64,000 nucleotides of DNA from Heterotrichella gracilis (GCA_032358255.1 JAULBX010030152.1:62001-126000); one strand, 5' to 3'; shown: positions 31,044 through 41,100, counted from the first letter of the stretch. The notes: generated by a model from the letters alone, not told the origin. Numbers and translations: made by a program.

Positions 31044-32148
31044 GGGTGCTGGCGGGTGAATTGATGACAAAGCGCAGCGAGCGCGAGTCCTTGAAGCCGG
31101 CGAGTTCGACCACGCGCGCGGCGTCCTTCAGGGTCAGGGTCCAGTGCTGGATAACACTGTTTCGGATGGCGGCTGGGCCGCGCGCCGGCGTTCCGTTGGA
31201 TGTGCCCATCACAGGCTCCAGCAGCTTGCGAATCCCCGTGAGGCCTTGGTTGACCGTGTAATAGACGCCGTCTGGCTTGAAGCGCGGGAACTCATAACCT
31301 TTGTCCATCGCCTTGCGCGCGAAGAACAGCGGACCGTTTGTGTCATGGGCAGCCAGATAGGCGCGGCGATCCTGAAGCGCGGCCACACGCGCGGCGCGCT
31401 CGGTGAGAAGCTGTGCGCGAACGCGCATCCAATCCAGAAGGAGTGGAGCGTAGATGGCTTCCACCGGGAGGGTGCGCGCGACCAGGTCACGCTGGCCTGG
31501 GACATCGATCACCAGCAACGGTGGTTCGGCGTCAATCTCTCGCTGGCGCAGCTCCAGCCGCACATGGTCTTCGCGCCGAAGTGACTTTCCGTCCAGAGCC
31601 AGTAACTCGCCCGCCGTCAGGCCAGTGGTGGCCAGCAGCGCAAGCATGGCGCGGTCGCGCACGTACCACCATTCCTGCTCCCGGGTTACCGGGATGGCGT
31701 TGGCAATGGCCTCGGGCTGACGAAGTGCCATAAAGACCTGCGCATCCAGCAGCTGGGGCTCCAGTTCCTTGCGGCTGAGCTGCGGTCGAGCACCTTGCGC
31801 AACCTCCAGCGCCGGGTTGGGCGGCATCGTTGCGTGTTGGCCGGCGTGGTGGTAGACCGAGCGCAGCAGCCGGAAGTAGCGCTCCTTCGTGTAGGGGGAC
31901 ATGGTCTGAGGCTTGATCGTGCGCCGCGGCCCCCGGCCTTGGGGCGGGCCGGACAAAAAGCGCTCCACATCGCCTGCGCCTGCTTGGCTCCAGTCCTTAT
32001 CCCCGAGAAAGCGCACCCAGGTATTCCAAAGTGCCCTGTATTTTTCGGTGGACTTCTCGCTATGCCGCTTCCCGCTGATTTCAGCAGCGGCCCACGCGTC
32101 AAAAGCTTTCTCGGCGCTCGGAGGTGGCGTGCCAGTGGTTGCGTTCAT
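31036..32148 (-). CDS. Phage-integrase-like protein, active site apparently degenerate
   Basis: A 370-residue protein. The N-terminal SAM-like core-binding domain (STEKYRALWNTWVRFLGDKDW, SPYTKERYFRLLRSVY) and the start of the catalytic domain (RDRAMLALLATTGLTAGELLAL) clearly belong to the tyrosine recombinase family. The position normally holding the first catalytic Arg (TGLR) reads TGLT. The HxxR motif is not recognisable, and no terminal Tyr motif is seen. It may be a DNA-binding protein derived from a recombinase. It sits in an operon between 32161-32874 and dnaB, suggesting a role in replication. Confidence 0.7.
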   Translation of the reverse strand: MNATTGTPPPSAEKAFDAWAAAEISGKRHSEKSTEKYRALWNTWVRFLGDKDWSQAGAGDVERFLSGPPQGRGPRRTIKPQTMSPYTKERYFRLLRSVYHHAGQHATMPPNPALEVAQGARPQLSRKELEPQLLDAQVFMALRQPEAIANAIPVTREQEWWYVRDRAMLALLATTGLTAGELLALDGKSLRREDHVRLELRQREIDAEPPLLVIDVPGQRDLVARTLPVEAIYAPLLLDWMRVRAQLLTERAARVAALQDRRAYLAAHDTNGPLFFARKAMDKGYEFPRFKPDGVYYTVNQGLTGIRKLLEPVMGTSNGTPARGPAAIRNSVIQHWTLTLKDAARVVELAGFKDSRSLRFVINSPASTHA

Positions 32149-32160
32149 GGTCAGCTGTGG

Positions 32161-32874
32161 TCAGTCGGTTGTGCGCAGGGCCGTGGAGATCGCCTCGATC
32201 ACCTTGCGCGAGTGCTGGCGTGCACGGTCGGTGCTGATGCCGTGGATCTGCTGCAGATTCAGGCTGGCCAGGATCAGGCGCTTCATCTGCTCATAAATGT
32301 CGTCGGTCTTCATATAGAAGCCCAGCATCTTGTTGCTCGGGTCGCAGTTCAGGTCGATCTGGGGCTTGGGCGAGCACAGCAACGTCATCAGCAGCGCCAT
32401 GTTGGCCGGGGTTGTCGGCAAGAAGTGCAGCCAGTACGGCCACTGGGCATTGACCTGGCGGAAGTAGTGAACGACTTGCGGGATCTGGTGCAGTTCGCGG
32501 CCGTCGGCCTGCACGCCATTGAACTTCAGGCCCAGGCGCCCCATGAACTCGTCGCAAGTCTCGGCGGTATCGCTGTAGCGCGACATGAGGTAGTCCACGT
32601 CATGGCCAAGGCGCTGGGACAGGGGTTTGCCATGAGCGCCCACGTAGAGGACGACACTGCGCGCTTCGCGGGGGTTGGCCGGCGGGGGCTCGCGCAGCAG
32701 CGCGGCCAAAGGCTTGTGCAGCAGCTGCGCGCCCCAAGAGGGCGGCTTGAGCTCGCCTTGTCGAGCCTTCTCCATGGCGTGAAGGCGTTGCTGGTAGGTC
32801 ACCTGAAGCATGTCCACGAGGGGCAGCGGTGCGTAATGCGAGGGGGGCAGGTTGTCGTCGTTTTGGGAGGTCAT
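32161..32874 (-). CDS. Hypothetical protein, 237 aa, first gene of the dnaB operon
   Basis: I start at ATG 32874 (TSQNDDNLPPSHY). The open frame continues upstream to 32949, but a TTGACA promoter-like hexamer lies there. Content: LPLVDMLQVTYQQRLHAMEKA, LYVGAHGKPLSQRLGHDVDYL, HYFRQVNAQWPYWLHFLP, and a helical C-terminal third with an Arg/His-rich patch (STDRARQHSRKVIEA). The position before a recombinase-like gene and dnaB suggests a replication or loader function, but no motif proves it. Confidence 0.65.
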   Translation of the reverse strand: MTSQNDDNLPPSHYAPLPLVDMLQVTYQQRLHAMEKARQGELKPPSWGAQLLHKPLAALLREPPPANPREARSVVLYVGAHGKPLSQRLGHDVDYLMSRYSDTAETCDEFMGRLGLKFNGVQADGRELHQIPQVVHYFRQVNAQWPYWLHFLPTTPANMALLMTLLCSPKPQIDLNCDPSNKMLGFYMKTDDIYEQMKRLILASLNLQQIHGISTDRARQHSRKVIEAISTALRTTD

Positions 32875-33620
32875 GCGAACCAATTTACGGGAGAAGCAAA
32901 GTCTGTCAATGGGGGTGCAAGACGCATTTTTTGCAGCCTCGACGGACATTCACGTCCGTGTGGTGGGGCGGAAATCTGGCGAAATGCATATCCAATCTAC
33001 AACCAACCCCGGGTTTGTCAACTCCCCCTCCCCCTCTCTTGCCGAGCCTCTCTCCGCGCGCCCCCGCCCTGGCCACCGCCCCGGCGCTGGCGCGGGTTGC
33101 AGGGTGGCGAAGGAAGAGGGAAGGCTCAGCAGGAAAGGGGCCCGGCCACGGGCCAGCGAGGTCGATCCGTCGCGGGATGGAATCGGGGTGTGTTGTAGAT
33201 AGGACTTTTGAAGCTTCTCCAGCACTCAGGGTGGAGCGCTGACGGTAAAGTCAGTTTCTGCAGTTGGCGCCGGATGGTTCTGATCGTTTGCCCACGTTTC
33301 ACAACCCTCCTAAAATTCAACCCGTCAGCGCATCAACCGCCCAAAGCGGCGCGCCAAATGCCCTGACCCAGCGGCCCCAGTGGCCGCATTCAAGACCGGA
33401 TTCCCCACTCCTCGAGCACGACTCGATTCCCGCGCACCTCGCGCCGAACGCCAAAGCCCTTCCCGCTTTCGCGCTCACCCTCCCCTACGCACCACCTGGT
33501 GCACCGCCCACGGCGGCCCCTTCCCAAAGCGCACCTTGCATTAACCCCTCGCGCGCGTCCATGCCTCGTGCCCTTTGGGAATCGGCCTTCGATTCACCCT
33601 TATTTACGGAGAGTCCAACC
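32875..33620. other. Non-coding region between divergent units
   Basis: About 750 bp between the dnaB operon and the 33621 gene. It holds pyrimidine-rich tracts (around 33020-33060), low-complexity proline-coding frames, and on the minus strand TTGACA near 32910 as likely promoter of the dnaB operon. One long plus-strand frame runs through from 33264, but its composition is Pro/Ser/Ala-rich and unlike the downstream protein. I see no gene in it. Confidence 0.5.
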
Positions 33621-34991
33621 ATGTCCCACGCTACCCTCGCTGCGCCTTCGTGCGTCCTGCCCCAGGCCACCCCCGCCCTGCCGATGACCGGCGAGCCGGG
33701 CTGGAAAGTCGCTTTGCACGCGCTGGCCACCGGCCAGGCCGAACGCCTGTTCGATCTGAAAGCATCCGCGCCCGCCATGGACTCCATCACTCGGCGCGTA
33801 AGCAAGATCATCAACACCCGCGCCGGCGGCGTGCCCGTCCAATATGAAAGCGCATACGCCTGGGCCAGCGCATGGGTCAAGGACAACGGCGTCACCCTGC
33901 CCCCCGACACGAATGAGCTGCGCTCGTTGCGCAACTGGTTCTGCTACCAGGTCAACAAATTCCGCAAGAACGAGCTGAGCGAGCGTTCCAAGCAGCTGCT
34001 GGCCGAGCACGGCATCGACCTGGCCCAATACCGCGCCCCCAACACCGGCCGTGGCACGCTGCTCGATGACAGCGCCATGATCGACAAGATGCTCATGCTC
34101 AAGGCAATCAGCGGCACCTACGACCTGCCTCTGGAAGCCGACCCCCAGCTGGTCGAGTGGCAGCACCGCCTGCTGGAGTGCCACCGCGCGCGCGGTACCT
34201 CTGCCCGCATGCGCGCCATCGAAGCCAAACTGCCCGGCCTGACCATCGGCCTGTGGATGCGCCCGGACGAAAAGCCGGTCCCCGCTGGTGAGTTGGGCTG
34301 GTGGCGCCGCGCTGCAGAATTCGCACACCACACCTCTGAGTGCCCCGCGTACCGTGGTGTGCTGGACAAGCGTACCCCCGCCTATCTGGCCCTGTGGGCA
34401 GGCGAACAGATTTCCGCGTCGCGCGAAGGTCGCCTGACCATGCGTCAGCGCGGCGAACTTAAAAAGCTGGGGATCTTGGCCACCGCCGATCACCAGCGCA
34501 GCCGTGCACGCGCCGAAGCGCTGCAGCAAGCTCGCGCCGAGCTCAACCTGGCGCCAGGCCGTCGCCAGCATGCCCAGGACCTCAAGTCGTTCCTAGGCGT
34601 GACCTTGCTCATGCGCCTGATTGCCCGCAACGCCCAGTTGCAGGAGATCTACGCGACCCTATGCATTACCCCCAACCAGTTTGAGCGCGCACGAACCGCG
34701 CTGAGCATGCTTCTGATGTCCGTGGCGGCGCTGGCCACGCCGGCGCGCCTGTCCACCCTGCGCGGCCTGTACCACGACAATGCCGCGGCGTTCGACCTGG
34801 CTCTCAGCGGCGACGATCTGCCCCCCAGCATCTTCGATGCTGCCAGCGGCCGCGACAACCTGCTGCGTCTGGCAGCACTCGCCATTGAGATGCGACAGCT
34901 CCTGCGCGAAGCCTCAGTCCGTCAAGAACTGCCGTCGCTTACCATGACCACTGCAGCAAATGACGAAGTGACGCAAGCCGTCGCGCACTAA
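33621..34991 (+). CDS. Protein with helicase-associated-like repeats, 456 aa; possible replication protein
   Basis: ATG 33621 is preceded by ACGGAGAG. It contains two or three units like the helicase-associated (HA) fold: SAWVKDNGVTLPPDTNELRS / LRNWFCYQVNKFRKNELSER / LLAEHGIDL, and later AYLALWAGEQISASREGRL / TMRQRGELKKLGIL. HA units are three-helix DNA-binding modules, but no ATPase part is present. The C-terminal third is helical. DnaA-box-like sites lie 155 nt after its end. A plasmid replication or DNA-binding role is plausible but unproven. Confidence 0.65.
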   Translation: MSHATLAAPSCVLPQATPALPMTGEPGWKVALHALATGQAERLFDLKASAPAMDSITRRVSKIINTRAGGVPVQYESAYAWASAWVKDNGVTLPPDTNELRSLRNWFCYQVNKFRKNELSERSKQLLAEHGIDLAQYRAPNTGRGTLLDDSAMIDKMLMLKAISGTYDLPLEADPQLVEWQHRLLECHRARGTSARMRAIEAKLPGLTIGLWMRPDEKPVPAGELGWWRRAAEFAHHTSECPAYRGVLDKRTPAYLALWAGEQISASREGRLTMRQRGELKKLGILATADHQRSRARAEALQQARAELNLAPGRRQHAQDLKSFLGVTLLMRLIARNAQLQEIYATLCITPNQFERARTALSMLLMSVAALATPARLSTLRGLYHDNAAAFDLALSGDDLPPSIFDAASGRDNLLRLAALAIEMRQLLREASVRQELPSLTMTTAANDEVTQAVAH

Positions 34992-35017
34992 AGCTGCACG
35001 ATATTCGCTCCAAAGGA

Positions 35018-35043
35018 AAGCGGCCTCAAAGGCCGCTTTTTTT
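35018..35043 (+). terminator. Terminator after the HA-repeat gene
   Basis: AAGCGGCC-TCAAA-GGCCGCTT stem followed by TTTTTTT. Confidence 0.92.
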
Positions 35044-35145
35044 ATCGCCAGCTGACTGTTCAGGAAAGTGAGCGACGCCCGCTCAGCAAGTAGGCAGCGC
35101 AACGAAACCCGCGTCGTTTCAAGCGGTTTCAGCGATGGTCACGAG

Positions 35146-35179
35146 TTATACACAGCGTCATCCACAGTAATTGTGGACA
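35146..35179 (+). other. DnaA-box-like cluster, candidate replication origin
   Basis: TTATACACA (35146-35154) fits the DnaA box TTATNCACA exactly. TCATCCACA (35158-35166) differs at one base. An inverted TTGTGGACA (35171-35179) is close to a reverse box. Three within 34 bp in an intergenic spot beside a possible replication gene suggest part of an origin. Confidence 0.5.
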
Positions 35180-35203
35180 GCTTTTCAGTTAGCCCGCCGC
35201 CCG

Positions 35204-36097
35204 TCAGTCCACCTTGAAGATTGCAAGGCCTACCCAAGGGGTTTGCGTCAAGTCCATTATGGGCGCGAGGTTGGCGGGCGTAGGTTCGCCCGACCCCATC
35301 GCGTCAAGCAATTCCACAGGCACAGTCTGTTTGCGAGAACGAAGCCCATCAAGTTCGGGCGCGCTCCATCCAGACTCACGCAGGATCTCAATAGCTCCGC
35401 GCAGTCCGTCTTGTGTCACTAACTCTGCCCAAATGATGCCGCCTTTCTCAGTACGACAGAGGTAACCACTCGGGGACGGAACCAGAATGTACTCGACGCA
35501 GCGTAGATTCGTGAGAATAGATCGCATGTGGTCCATCACAGCCGGCATTTCAAGCGCCGCCTTTACCGAATCAGGCACACCGCGCCAGGTCACGGCGCCT
35601 TGGCGCAACGCCCCCTCGCCGGCGTACTCCATACAGGTCCTGCTCAGCGTCAAGGAAGACTTAGGGACATAAGCATCGATCAGCTTGAGATTGAACGCCT
35701 CGACTGCTTCCTGAGTCCCCGCCTGCCCAGTCAGTAGCACCCGCCGAATGAGCGGACTCTTTAGCTTGGCCAGCAGCGAAAGGCCGTCGATAGTAGGCAT
35801 GTTGTAGTCGCAAAAGACGGTCTCAATGACCTCTGCCCGCGCTGGTTCACGTAGCCAGGCGATCAAACGACCCAGCCGTTGGGAATCATCCTCAAGAGCA
35901 ATGACTTCAGCCAGCATCGCCTCTTCCGCGAGAAGGGCCTCGTTAGATGCCTGCAACGCCCTGAGCCCTTCAAGAGGGTCGGAAAAGGTCTTCACCTTAT
36001 GCGCGAGTCCGAACAGGTCGCCCATCATCTGCAGGAATGGTTCCTGGTCATCGATGAAGCAAACCGTGCCTCGAGTTTGAATAGGTTTTGCCCACAT
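35204..36097 (-). CDS. Response regulator (REC domain) with novel output part
   Basis: The N-terminal receiver domain has acidic pair Asp16/Asp17 (VCFIDDQEP), phosphoacceptor Asp97 (VFCDYNMPTIDG), Thr123 (LLTGQAG) and Lys146 (VPKSS). The acceptor normally lies near residue 55. Here an extra charged helical segment of about 40 residues (about 50-90) is inserted before it. The C-terminal 150 residues match no DNA-binding fold I know. It includes YILVPSPSGYLCRTEKGG. Last gene of a kinase/LuxR/REC operon. Insertion and unknown output resemble LqsR/PhcR-type regulators of hydroxyketone or methyl-ester signalling. Confidence 0.8.
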   Translation of the reverse strand: MWAKPIQTRGTVCFIDDQEPFLQMMGDLFGLAHKVKTFSDPLEGLRALQASNEALLAEEAMLAEVIALEDDSQRLGRLIAWLREPARAEVIETVFCDYNMPTIDGLSLLAKLKSPLIRRVLLTGQAGTQEAVEAFNLKLIDAYVPKSSLTLSRTCMEYAGEGALRQGAVTWRGVPDSVKAALEMPAVMDHMRSILTNLRCVEYILVPSPSGYLCRTEKGGIIWAELVTQDGLRGAIEILRESGWSAPELDGLRSRKQTVPVELLDAMGSGEPTPANLAPIMDLTQTPWVGLAIFKVD

Positions 36098-36114
36098 TGG
36101 GATGTCCGCCTCGC

Positions 36115-36801
36115 TTATAGAGCGCCGACCCAGATTGCCTTGGAGACACTGTGAGTCTTGCTTGTACTATTGAGCCGCTGTTGCAGCTGTGAAAGATGAT
36201 GGTTGACCGTGCGCTCAGTGACGGCCATCGCCGATGACGTTTCCTTTACGGACAGCCCCTCGAATGCATGTTCAAGAACCCGGCACTGCTGCCCAGTTAT
36301 GCCTGACAAGGGTCTAAAGACATACCGCTTGAAATCAGTCCACCGACCTAGAACCAACTGGGCAAGATGGGCGATATCATTTGCGCCAATATCGCGCGAG
36401 ATTCCGATGTACGCATCAATCGTACGGCGACCGGGAAGGGCGTGACTGACTAGCAGAACCATCTTCACGCCATGGCCCAGCCAAAGGGTCTGCAGTCGTG
36501 GGTTGCCTGCCAGTGAAACGAGAATGACATTATCTCGACTGCCGACTTTCAACAATTCTGAATCTTCCGAATTGGAGGCGCCATCAGGGGCGTTCATGTT
36601 GAACCCTTGGACAAACTCTTGCGCCACTTTAGTCCAATTGCGTTCGCTGCAGGCAAGAACCTTCTTCTGAATCGGATTTTCTGTGTCCGTGACAGCAAAG
36701 AAAAGTCCTAGGCCATGGTGGGGGACAAGGGCTTTGGCGAACTCTCGCATGAACAGAAGAGCGCTCTCGGGATCTCCCTCTACTGGTGCAACCGATGGCA
36801 T
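36115..36801 (-). CDS. LuxR-type transcriptional regulator
   Basis: A 228-residue protein. The C-terminal HTH_LuxR domain is clear: LSGITGQQCRVLEHAFEG, LSVKETSSAMAVTERTVNHH, LSQLQQRLN. The N-terminal about 155 residues have the size of an autoinducer-binding domain (GLGLFFAVTDTE, RRTIDAYIGISRDIGAND) but lack the Trp/Tyr/Asp pattern I would expect for acyl-homoserine lactone binding, so the ligand is open. The start codon overlaps the kinase stop by 1 nt, and an 18-nt gap separates it from the response regulator gene. Confidence 0.85.
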   Translation of the reverse strand: MPSVAPVEGDPESALLFMREFAKALVPHHGLGLFFAVTDTENPIQKKVLACSERNWTKVAQEFVQGFNMNAPDGASNSEDSELLKVGSRDNVILVSLAGNPRLQTLWLGHGVKMVLLVSHALPGRRTIDAYIGISRDIGANDIAHLAQLVLGRWTDFKRYVFRPLSGITGQQCRVLEHAFEGLSVKETSSAMAVTERTVNHHLSQLQQRLNSTSKTHSVSKAIWVGAL

Positions 36802-38045
36802 TACTCAGTCCGAAAAGTGATGGTGAAGGCAGTCCAGTGGCCGAACTCACTATCGAGCTTCAGCGAGCCGCCCATATTATTGACCGCCTGCCTGACCTGA
36901 GGCAATCCCAGGCCATGCCCGGCCTTTGCGTTCGATGTGTAGAACGGCTGCCAGACCTTTGTGAGGTTCTCATGCGCAATGCCAACACCCCTGTCCTTGA
37001 CAACAAGAGTTGGCCTCCCGTCGAAAATGGACACCGTGACCTCGATATCCCCTGGGGATGGCGACCTTCCCGTCTTCGATACTGCTGTAAGCGCATTTTT
37101 CAGCAGGTTGATCAATATTTGCCGAACCAGCGTGTCGTTGGCCATGATGAACACAGGGGCATCCGCGTGTGTCGTAACGCAATCCCTGTCGGCCGCCGAC
37201 CGGTATGGGAAGTCCGCATGTACATTGCGCCAGAGCTCTCCCAGGTCAAAGCGATGAAGCGACCAGCTCGCATTCATCTCCCTTGCGTTTCCAATCTGCA
37301 TGTCAATGATTGAATGCATGTGCTTGATGGACCGCGCAATACGCTCAACAACGTCACGCGTAGGTAGATCCATTGTTTCGTTGTACCGAGCGTTCACATA
37401 GTCAATCGCAAGTGAGATGGTAGCAAGAGGCGTGCGAAGTTCGTGCGCCATTACACCTACGAGAGCAGCAACATCAGCAATACGACGCCTGGTGCTGTAC
37501 AAATTGGCAAGGCACAAGCCCAATCCCATCGCGGAGCCGATAAGACCAATAAGCAGGTATAGAAGCACTGGCAAGTGGTTCACCGTGTATAGCTCTGCGA
37601 GAACAATAGATAGGAAGCAACCTATAGCTGTATCGATCATTCCAACACGGAAATCACCCGCGATCTGGTAATACCCGGCAATGATGAATGCGACAAGAGC
37701 AGCATGCGGCAGGCTGTCAGTAATCCAGAACTGGATTGGAATAAGCAGACAGAAAATTGGTGCGCAAAACGCACGAGTCAATTTTCCATATGAGACTGTC
37801 TTGCGCTTGCTAATCTGGTCTGCAAGGAGTAACGCAGAAAACAAGAGGGCTGTAAAACCACCAAGCCAGATATTGAGGTCTCTGGCGTAGTAAATAGGGA
37901 TAGAGAAAATCGCAGTGACCTGGGCTAGAAGACCTACCAGGGCGATGGATCTGAACATCGCTGGCGAATAGCCGGTAACAGAAATTGGTGCTCGCAGTTC
38001 CCCTCGAAGGAAATCCGCCGCTCTTGATATACCTTGAAGAATCAT
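36801..38045 (-). CDS. Membrane histidine kinase of CqsS/PhcS type
   Basis: 414 residues from ATG 38045. Six hydrophobic segments fill residues about 30-185. Then come the H-box VMAHELRTPLATI (His201), the N-box ILINLLKNALTAV, the G1 box VVKDRGVGIA and the G2 box HGLGLPQVRQAV, ending FGHWTAFTITF. The six-helix sensor and the kinase tail are those of CqsS/LqsS/PhcS sensors of hydroxyketone or hydroxy-ester signals. An upstream ATG at 38096 is rejected because it lies inside a terminator hairpin. No signal synthase is seen in the window. Confidence 0.85.
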   Translation of the reverse strand: MILQGISRAADFLRGELRAPISVTGYSPAMFRSIALVGLLAQVTAIFSIPIYYARDLNIWLGGFTALLFSALLLADQISKRKTVSYGKLTRAFCAPIFCLLIPIQFWITDSLPHAALVAFIIAGYYQIAGDFRVGMIDTAIGCFLSIVLAELYTVNHLPVLLYLLIGLIGSAMGLGLCLANLYSTRRRIADVAALVGVMAHELRTPLATISLAIDYVNARYNETMDLPTRDVVERIARSIKHMHSIIDMQIGNAREMNASWSLHRFDLGELWRNVHADFPYRSAADRDCVTTHADAPVFIMANDTLVRQILINLLKNALTAVSKTGRSPSPGDIEVTVSIFDGRPTLVVKDRGVGIAHENLTKVWQPFYTSNAKAGHGLGLPQVRQAVNNMGGSLKLDSEFGHWTAFTITFRTE

Positions 38046-38075
38046 TATTTTTGCAATCGGTTTTATCCATTGTGC

Positions 38076-38110
38076 AAAAAAAAACCCGAGGCGCAAGGCC
38101 CCGGGTTAAA
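38076..38110 (-). terminator. Terminator after the methylase/helicase gene
   Basis: On the minus strand AACCCGGGGCC / GGC..TCGGGTT forms a stem followed by about nine T. It separates the 43233 gene from the kinase operon and rules out kinase start 38096. Confidence 0.85.
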
Positions 38111-38121
38111 AAAAGTCACTT

Positions 38122-41100
38122 TCAAGCAGTTTCTTCTGCCATCACTTGCGTACCAGCCGCATCCTTATCCAGGTCAAGCTCAGCGTCGATTTCTCGCTGC
38201 CGGCCAAGAAGTATTTCAAACTTCTCAGCATGCTCAAACTCTTCCGCAAGGGAAGTCTGGACCGTGGCAAGCTCGCAGACCTTTCGGCCGTGCTCTGCTC
38301 GCCTTTCGGCTGGCTCATTGGCGACATCCTTGATAGCGGCGATAACCGCCTCGCCCACACCCACCAGGTTGACCATTGCTGGCCGGCTCACATCAAAGCG
38401 AACCCCTGAAACAGGCGCAAGAACTTCAAGTTCTGCCTTGTCCCACTTCTTGTACACGATCACGGCAAACCCACCGACAGAGCCGATGACATGCTCGCTA
38501 CCTGGGCTCAGCCCTTGTGCACATGCGCGGAACGCAGTACCGATGCCTATGGCACCGTCGCCAGAAACATCAACTGCCTTTTGGGACAGCGATGTAGAAG
38601 GCTTGAAACGGAAGTCGGTTTCCGCAATCACCTTGCTTGCGTCAGCTTCAAGCTTCGGCATCATCCGGTCGATCCATTCCATCCGATCGATGAGACTTCT
38701 CTTCCGGTATTCAAGTCGATAGCGGTCATCCTCCCACTGCGAGCGAAGCATGCTCAGCCTCTGCACTTCTGCATCCACTTGCGCTTTCTCGATCACCAAG
38801 GGATTACCCGAGGCGATTGCTTTAATTTCAGCGTACGTCATGGCAGACATCGAAATGTCTTCCACAGATCGCAAGCGGCTGTCGCCACTCATCACCTGAT
38901 CGATGAAGTTCGCTTTGACGTTCAGCAAGTTCCAGCTGTACGCATCAAAGCTTGCTTGAGTGACATAGCGCCACAACTCGATCTCGTCGTTCAGGTTGCC
39001 CTGTCGATCTGCTCGGCCGTCGCGTTGCTCAACGCTGCTTGGCGTCCATGGGGCATCCAGTTGATGGAGTGCCTTCAGGCGCTTTTGCACGTTAGTACCC
39101 GTTCCCATCTTTGACGTTGAGCCAATCAGGATCCGGATCACACCGTCTCGCACTTTCTTGAACAGCTTGGCTTTCGCCGTGTCGCTGTCGTAGTCATGCA
39201 TGAATGCGATCTCTGCCTCCGGCACGCCGCCCAGCACCAGGAGGCGCTTGACTTCGTCGTAGACATTGAACCCATCGTTGGGCGTACCCAAATCCGAGAA
39301 GATCAGCTGGGTGCTCCGAAGAGCCTTGCCTTCTTCCCAGACACGCAGGATGTTTTGCGCGGCCTGGGCCAACTTCCCATCCGGATCGAACGGAAGAGTC
39401 GGGTCCACCAAACGCACATCCAACGCAGCCTTGCGGCCGTCATTGGTGACTTTCAGCATGTTATCTTTTGCCGGATTCACGCTCCCGTTACGGATCGCAT
39501 CAGCACGCTCCACAAGACCAGCAACGATTCCCCGCAATTTCTCGCTGGGTTTCGCCACCATCGTTTGCGGTTTCCCGCCAACGATCTTGGGAGTAGGCAG
39601 GTTCAACATCCGCTTGGTGCGAATATCGGCCACGCCTTTAAAGATAGCCATGAGCTCAGGCAGGTTCACAAACCTGGCATAGCGCGTGTTCATACGGTAA
39701 CCGCTGCCGTCCGGAGACAGCTCGATTCCAGTCACGCTCTCACCAAAGCTTGCGCTCCATGAGTCGAACTCGTACAACCCCATACGCTTGAGCGTCTTGG
39801 GCTGCAGGAACACCTGAAAAGTGTGCATCTCGGCCAAGGTGTTACTGATCGGCGTGGCCGTAGCCATCACGCAACCTTCTTCCTTGCCGCCACGACCTTC
39901 CATGATGTAGCGCGTCTTCATGAACACATCAAACGCACGCTGTGACGCGACGTTCGGCAGTCCTGCCATTCGGGGCATCTTGGAGATGCGCCCCAGGTTC
40001 TTGGCGAAGTGGGCCTCATCAATGAAGAGGAAGTCGACACCCAGCTCATTGAACCAGACGGCACTTGAGTCCTTGCCCTGCGCGTTCATCAAACGCTCAA
40101 GCTTGGCCTCGACGTCCTTCATGCGCTTTTCAATCTCTTTGAGACTGCGTTTTGCGCCTGAATCGCCTGCTTTGCCCATGGCCAGCCGGATTTCTCCAAG
40201 CTGTGCATTCAGGAACTGCTGTTGCAGCTCCGGTGCCAACGCAAGACGCTCAAACGTCGCCTGTGTCATCAACACACTATCCCAGTCCCCCATCGCGATG
40301 CGCGCAAGGAACGTACGGCGCATATCACCATGCAAGTCATCCTTGCCGGCCATCAGCACGCGTGCCTGCGGGTACAACCGTACGAATTCAGCCGTGTATT
40401 GCTCCAGCATGTGATTAGGGATCACATGACAGGGCTTTACAGCTTTACCCAAACGGCGTAGCTCCATTGAGGCAGCAACCATTTCCAGAGTCTTACCAGC
40501 CCCCACCGCATGAGCCAGCAGCGTGTTGCCGCCGACCATGATTCGCCATACAGCGTTTTTCTGGTGAGGGTAAGGAATGACCCCGTCGGCCATGCCCTGC
40601 ATTACCAGGTGCGAGCCGTCCCACTTGCGCTCAACAATATGATTGAACTGATCGTTGTAAACACGCATTAGCTTCTCGCTCCGCGTAAAGTCTTGGTAGA
40701 CCCACTTGCGGAAGTGATCGCGAATTGACTGCCACTTTTCCCGGGCGGCCAGGGTGCGCAGTCTGTCGACCACGCGTTTGCCGTCCACCAGGATGGTGAT
40801 TGTCGGAGGCGTCTGGTTCATCGCTCCTTCGAGCAAGTCCAAAGCGCAACGGTCATTTGTACCCCACTTGCTGTTTTGCAGCGTGCGGTTACCGACCCAC
40901 TCACGATTCCAGCCGGCGGTTTTCACCGACCAGCTAGCTGATGCAGCGTCGAAAGCAACTGTTATCTTGCCTTGCTCTGCCTCCACCAGCTCACGAGCGA
41001 ACTCATTCAGCACCTCGATCGGAATCCACGGAGCGCCCAGACGCGTTTCCACGTCGGCCGGCCCCAGATCCTTCGGCAGTACCTCCGTCAGTGCTGCCAC

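Noticed and set aside
33264-33620. 119-residue N-terminal extension of the HA-repeat protein
   Set aside because: Pro/Ser/Ala-rich low complexity, no ribosome-binding site, while ATG 33621 has a good one.
38046-38096. Longer N-terminus for the histidine kinase from ATG 38096
   Set aside because: The first codons are the 3' arm and T-run of a terminator hairpin. ATG 38045 begins the natural protein.
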